From Lipingzhangella_A rawalii (lineage in GTDB: Bacteria; Actinomycetota; Actinomycetes; Streptosporangiales; Streptosporangiaceae), in assembly GCF_031628175.1 (NCBI RefSeq), contig NZ_JAVLVT010000001.1:186001-250000 (forward strand): a stretch of 64,000 nucleotides of DNA, read 5' to 3'. This document shows, piece after piece, positions 63,766 to 64,000 of this stretch (position 1 is the first letter of the stretch; the number at the start of each line of letters is the position of its first letter). The notes below the pieces were generated by a model. That model worked only from the letters and a program-made list of their open reading frames with translations. It did not search any database and was not told the origin of the DNA. The translations under genes were made by a program, and so were the position numbers.

Positions 63766-64000
63766 ATGCTTGCCGACTCCTACGGGCGGGTCGCGACCGA
63801 CCTTCGGGTCTCGCTGACCGACCGGTGTAACCTGCGCTGCACCTACTGCATGCCGGCCGAGGGGCTGGACTGGCTGCCCAAACCCGAGTTGTTGAGCGCA
63901 GCGGAGCTGGCCAGACTGATCCGCGTGGGCGTGACCCGGCTGGGGATCCGCGAGATCCGGTTCACCGGGGGAGAGCCGCTGTTGCGCCGGGAACTCCCCG
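63766..64000 (+). CDS. moaA: GTP 3',8-cyclase MoaA (5' part, cut by window end)
   Basis: The first 78 residues of a radical-SAM enzyme making the molybdenum-cofactor precursor. The CxxxCxxC cluster motif is at Cys21, Cys25, Cys28 (DRCNLRCTYCMP), and GGEPLL, which contacts S-adenosylmethionine, follows. The ATG at 63766 has GGAGG nine bases upstream. The C-terminal GTP-binding cluster domain lies beyond the window. Confidence 0.95.
   Translation, partial: MLADSYGRVATDLRVSLTDRCNLRCTYCMPAEGLDWLPKPELLSAAELARLIRVGVTRLGIREIRFTGGEPLLRRELP

Overview
The window is a chromosomal segment of a high-GC actinobacterium. The evidence is heavy use of GTG starts and G/C third positions, ATGA/GTGA stop-start overlaps, the coproporphyrin-type heme genes hemE-hemG-hemQ, an FprA-type ferredoxin reductase, DUF3000 and DUF1918 proteins, and solo Ser/Thr kinases. 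The gene content and style fit the Nocardiopsaceae/Streptosporangiales or a relative of Streptomyces; I cannot name a species. Most of the window looks like conserved core chromosome. I see no phage, integrase, insertion sequence, CRISPR array, tRNA or rRNA.

Layout. 0-10 kb: aconitase (acnA) with a strong terminator, a baeRF-type (Balon-like) ribosome factor, two tiny acidic lipoproteins, an acyltransferase-3/SGNH protein, a TauE/SafE permease and the mismatch uracil glycosylase mug. 10-13.5 kb: dxs and fprA. 13.7-25.8 kb: a complete xylo-oligosaccharide/xylose block, made of a LacI regulator, a GH3 glycosidase, a lipoprotein-binding protein with two permeases (no ATPase gene, so a shared MsiK-type ATPase is expected), xylA, xylB, a ROK-type XylR and an aldose epimerase. 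Its control sites are readable: a GAAA-N2-TTTC palindrome just downstream of a good promoter, and a 25-bp site between xylB and xylR with the same arms and spacing as the Bacillus xyl operator.

25.8-26.9 kb is a gene-free, very GC-rich stretch holding diverged copies of two dispersed repeats that recur elsewhere in the window. 26.9-35.8 kb: a small membrane protein, a TetR regulator, fadA-fadB beta-oxidation genes closed by tandem hairpins, DUF1918, a TPR protein, RNase D and DUF3000. 36-41 kb: hemE, hemG-hemQ, then pssA-psd (phosphatidylethanolamine synthesis). 41.4-46.5 kb: msrB, a membrane protein, a GntR/UTRA regulator, a RibD-like reductase, another repeat copy and an AidB-type acyl-CoA dehydrogenase. 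46.5-50 kb: an assimilatory sulfate-reduction operon (sulfite reductase, a zinc-ribbon protein, APS reductase, CbiX/SirB-type chelatase). 50-64 kb: a YihY/BrkB membrane protein, a GNAT acetyltransferase, a 1127-residue NACHT NTPase (the best candidate for an undescribed immune-type protein), ung, two divergent Ser/Thr kinases, a GH15 trehalase/glucoamylase, a lysophospholipase-like hydrolase and the start of moaA.

Several genes (tauE-like, mug, the 26.9-kb membrane gene, msrB, ung, rnd, hemE) have no clear Shine-Dalgarno site but carry a -10-like hexamer 6-9 bases before the start codon, so they are probably read from leaderless mRNAs. All names rest on motif recognition by eye; no database search was run.
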